NCBI GenBank assembly: GCA_024398955.1
Contig: JAKSIG010000015.1
Location: 1-63,982, forward strand
Length of the DNA stretch: 63,982 nt
Direction of reading: 5' to 3'
Source: Fibrobacter sp.
Lineage (GTDB): Bacteria; Fibrobacterota; Fibrobacteria; Fibrobacterales; Fibrobacteraceae
Position numbers and translations under genes: made by a program. Under the pieces are notes generated by a model that worked only from the letters and a program-made list of their open reading frames with translations, did no database searches and was not told the origin of the DNA. Positions 62,170 through 63,982 of the stretch are shown piece after piece (the first letter of the stretch is position 1; every line of letters begins with the position of its first letter).

Positions 62170-63576
62170 ATGGGCAACTTGGATCTGCCTTATGACAAGC
62201 ACTCCAAGGAGTCTATTTTAAAACATGCTCGGCTGTTGCTGGGCAAGTCTTTGTGGCAGTTACATCCTGAGGCTCGTCAGATTCAATCGGGAAAAGGCGG
62301 CCTTGGGAATGCCGTAGAAAAATATCATTTTGGCTATGATCCTAATTCAAAGTCTGAGGCTGATTTTGCCGAAGCAGGAATCGAACTAAAATGTACACCG
62401 TTGAAGCGTTTGCCCGATGGCAGCATGGTTTCTAAGGAACGTCTGGTTCTTAACATGATTGATTATGTTGAAGAATCTAAGAAGACGTTTTATGAGAGTA
62501 GTTTCTGGAAAAAGAATGAACTATTGCTCTTGATGTTCTACTTGCATGAAGAGCTGAAGCTTTCCTTTGATGAATTGTTCAAAATTATCCGTTTGTGGAA
62601 TTTTCCAGAGACTGATCTGAAAATCATTAAAGATGACTGGACTGTTATCCATAATAAGATTCTTGCTGGCAAGGCTCATGAACTTTCTGAAGGTGATACC
62701 TTCTATTTAGCGGCATGCACCAAGGGCTCCAGGGCGGGCGCCGAAATGCGTGAACAGCCTAATTCCAGTGAGAAGGCGCCGCAGCGCGCCTATTCAATAA
62801 AGTCCAAATACATCAATTCCATTATCCTTGATTCGCTCAAGCATCCTGAAATGTTCAACGATGTGTACATAAGCGAAAAGCAACGCCAAAAGATTGAGAT
62901 GGCGATTGCTGATACGGAAAGCATTGTTCGCGATGTTAAGGATTACCAGGAAGGCGAGACTTTTGAACAGTTGATTGAACGTAAGTTCAAAAAGTTCTAT
63001 GGCAAGACCATTGCGGAAATTGAGGTGGAAACAGGTGTTAACCTTGGTCAAAGTAAGTCCATGGCCTATAATGCCTGTCGAGCAATTCTTGGTGTAAGGG
63101 CAAACAAAATCGCTGAATTTGAAAAAGCTGGCATTGCCATTAAGACTATCCGCTTGGAGCAGAATGGAAACCTTAAGGAAGCGATGTCTTTCCCCAATGT
63201 GAACTACAAGGAAATTGTTCAGGAAGATAGCTGGGAAAATTCGGCGCTCTATGAAATGTTTACCCAAAGATTCCTATTTGTTGTTTTCAGAAAACCGGAA
63301 CTAAAAAACGACAAGGAAGTTCGCCTAGAAAAGGTGATGTTCTGGACTATGCCGGTAAAGGATCTTAAACAAGGTAAAATCCTTTGGGAAGATACGCAGT
63401 TTAAGGTCAAAATGGGTAATTACGACCATTTTATGAAAACCGCAGATAATCCGGTTTGCCATATTCGACCAAAAGCACAAAATGCTGCTGACACTACTGA
63501 AAGTGCTCAGGGAAATCAGGTGAAGAAGATGTGCTATTGGCTGAATAGAGAGTATGTGAAGGGATTGGTTAAATAA
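62170..63576 (+). CDS. MutH/Sau3AI-family restriction endonuclease
   Basis: A 468-residue type II endonuclease. The MutH-like catalytic core is at the N-terminus: GKGGLGNAVEKYHFGY (Glu), then DFAEAGIELKCTPLK with the D...ExK residues. The second half (after about residue 230) resembles the C-terminal Sau3AI domain. It starts 3 bp after the methyltransferase. Sau3AI cuts GATC; the same target is inferred. Confidence 0.92.
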   Translation: MGNLDLPYDKHSKESILKHARLLLGKSLWQLHPEARQIQSGKGGLGNAVEKYHFGYDPNSKSEADFAEAGIELKCTPLKRLPDGSMVSKERLVLNMIDYVEESKKTFYESSFWKKNELLLLMFYLHEELKLSFDELFKIIRLWNFPETDLKIIKDDWTVIHNKILAGKAHELSEGDTFYLAACTKGSRAGAEMREQPNSSEKAPQRAYSIKSKYINSIILDSLKHPEMFNDVYISEKQRQKIEMAIADTESIVRDVKDYQEGETFEQLIERKFKKFYGKTIAEIEVETGVNLGQSKSMAYNACRAILGVRANKIAEFEKAGIAIKTIRLEQNGNLKEAMSFPNVNYKEIVQEDSWENSALYEMFTQRFLFVVFRKPELKNDKEVRLEKVMFWTMPVKDLKQGKILWEDTQFKVKMGNYDHFMKTADNPVCHIRPKAQNAADTTESAQGNQVKKMCYWLNREYVKGLVK

Positions 63577-63839
63577 AAAACTTAAGCCAGGAATCCTTGG
63601 AGTAGCTATGTTAGGTGCGCCCCAATATACGTAAAAGGTGAAGAACTCATAAAGTTCAGAAAATAAATTTTTACGAAATTCTAAAAAATCCCAAAACGTG
63701 TTAAAAAATCGTCGAAAATTTAACATACTAGAAATCGTATGTTAAAAAAATCCGAATTTTTTAACATAGGTAACGATAGTACCCACCGCGCAATCTTAGC
63801 GATAAGAGCGGACCACGGCGGGGAATTTTTTTGAATGAA
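63577..63839. repeat. Convergent intergenic region with alternating TTAACATA repeats
   Basis: TTTAACATAC (63719-63728) pairs with GTATGTTAAA (63737-63746). The right arm, extended as TATGTTAAAAAA (63738-63749), can instead pair with TTTTTTAACATA (63757-63768). A further half-copy GTGTTAAAAAATC starts near 63699. The competing hairpins may be a bidirectional terminator or a recombination site (ATGTTAAA resembles XerD-binding text). GGTGCGC occurs at 63615 and again at 63873. Confidence 0.45.
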
Positions 63840-63982
63840 TTACAGATTCTCTGGGAAGGCGAAGAATGTGCTAGGTGCGCATCCGAATGTTTCTCCCAAT
63901 TTTACGGCCATTTTCCTGGATACCGGGCGTTTTCCGCGTTCCATTTCGGAAACGTTTTGCACGGCGACATTCAGTTTTTCGG
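63840..63982 (-). CDS. XRE-family transcriptional regulator, 3' part only
   Basis: The window ends inside this gene. The visible 47 codons (VAVQNVSEMERGKRPVSRK, AVKLGETFGCAPSTFF, ending FPENL) are the second half of a Cro/C1-type helix-turn-helix domain. Beside a restriction-modification pair it could be a controller protein or a separate mobile-element regulator. Confidence 0.75.
   Translation of the reverse strand, partial: EKLNVAVQNVSEMERGKRPVSRKMAVKLGETFGCAPSTFFAFPENL

Noticed and set aside
60778..62202. Minus-strand reading frame of 474 codons opposite the methyltransferase
   Set aside because: The plus strand has all C5 methyltransferase motifs; the opposite frame is an artefact of codon bias.
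1..63982. CRISPR arrays, rRNA and tRNA genes
   Set aside because: I found no regularly spaced direct repeats and no T-loop-like GTTCRA text in a cloverleaf context in the intergenic regions.

Overview
The window looks like a chromosomal segment of a Fibrobacter species or close relative. The main evidence is lineage-typical protein modules: a large fibro-slime protein at the left end, a secreted FISUMP-domain protein, a second FISUMP domain fused to a TIR domain, and a secreted GH43 arabinan-degrading enzyme. Taxonomy is inferred from these families, not from a marker gene. No rRNA, tRNA or CRISPR array was seen.

Layout. 0.3-23 kb is mostly core genome: fibro-slime protein, ABC-F ATPase, a degenerate lytic-transglycosylase-like protein, a divergent GroES, a RavA-like AAA+ ATPase, lpxK and aroC, a reverse rubrerythrin with its PerR/Fur-type regulator behind an operator and structured leader, a KtrA/KtrB potassium system, two SBF/BASS-type transporters, a FISUMP protein, an AlkD-like protein, an MBL-fold protein, an ADP-ribosylglycohydrolase and a FocA/NirC channel. 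23-32 kb holds the GH43 gene with a pseudoknot-like leader, a likely small RNA gene, uvrC, a ZapA pair and a c-di-GMP/phosphorelay pair.

32.3-48.9 kb is a nearly continuous plus-strand array of 15 genes and the most unusual region. It runs ECF sigma factor, anti-sigma/DUF4384 protein, secreted caspase-like protease with surface repeats, TonB-dependent receptor, lipoprotein, then a Vibrio TonB2-like energy module (DUF3450-like, TtpC, ExbB, ExbD, TonB, TPR). Three AT-richer genes sit between exbB and exbD. Two of them encode chimeras of cytoplasmic TIR, zinc ribbon, one membrane helix and an envelope domain (FISUMP in one, a TonB-C-like domain in the other). This is the best candidate for an undescribed system: a TIR signalling or effector device wired into a TonB-type envelope machine.

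48.9-54.4 kb has a GGDEF-type membrane protein, two unknown genes, rmuC and a secreted protein sharing the TonB-C-like module of the second TIR protein. 54.4-58 kb is a decaying mobile zone: remnants of an ImmA-like and an ART-like gene, and an Rpn nuclease gene broken by two exactly 80-nt hairpin elements whose stems covary, flanked by duplicated GC-rich repeats. 58-64 kb is a defence island: Mpi-like serine recombinase, GmrSD-type restriction protein, C5 DNA methyltransferase, MutH/Sau3AI-type endonuclease, and the end of an XRE regulator cut by the window edge. Short inverted repeats resembling Mpi invertase sites lie between the divergent restriction genes.
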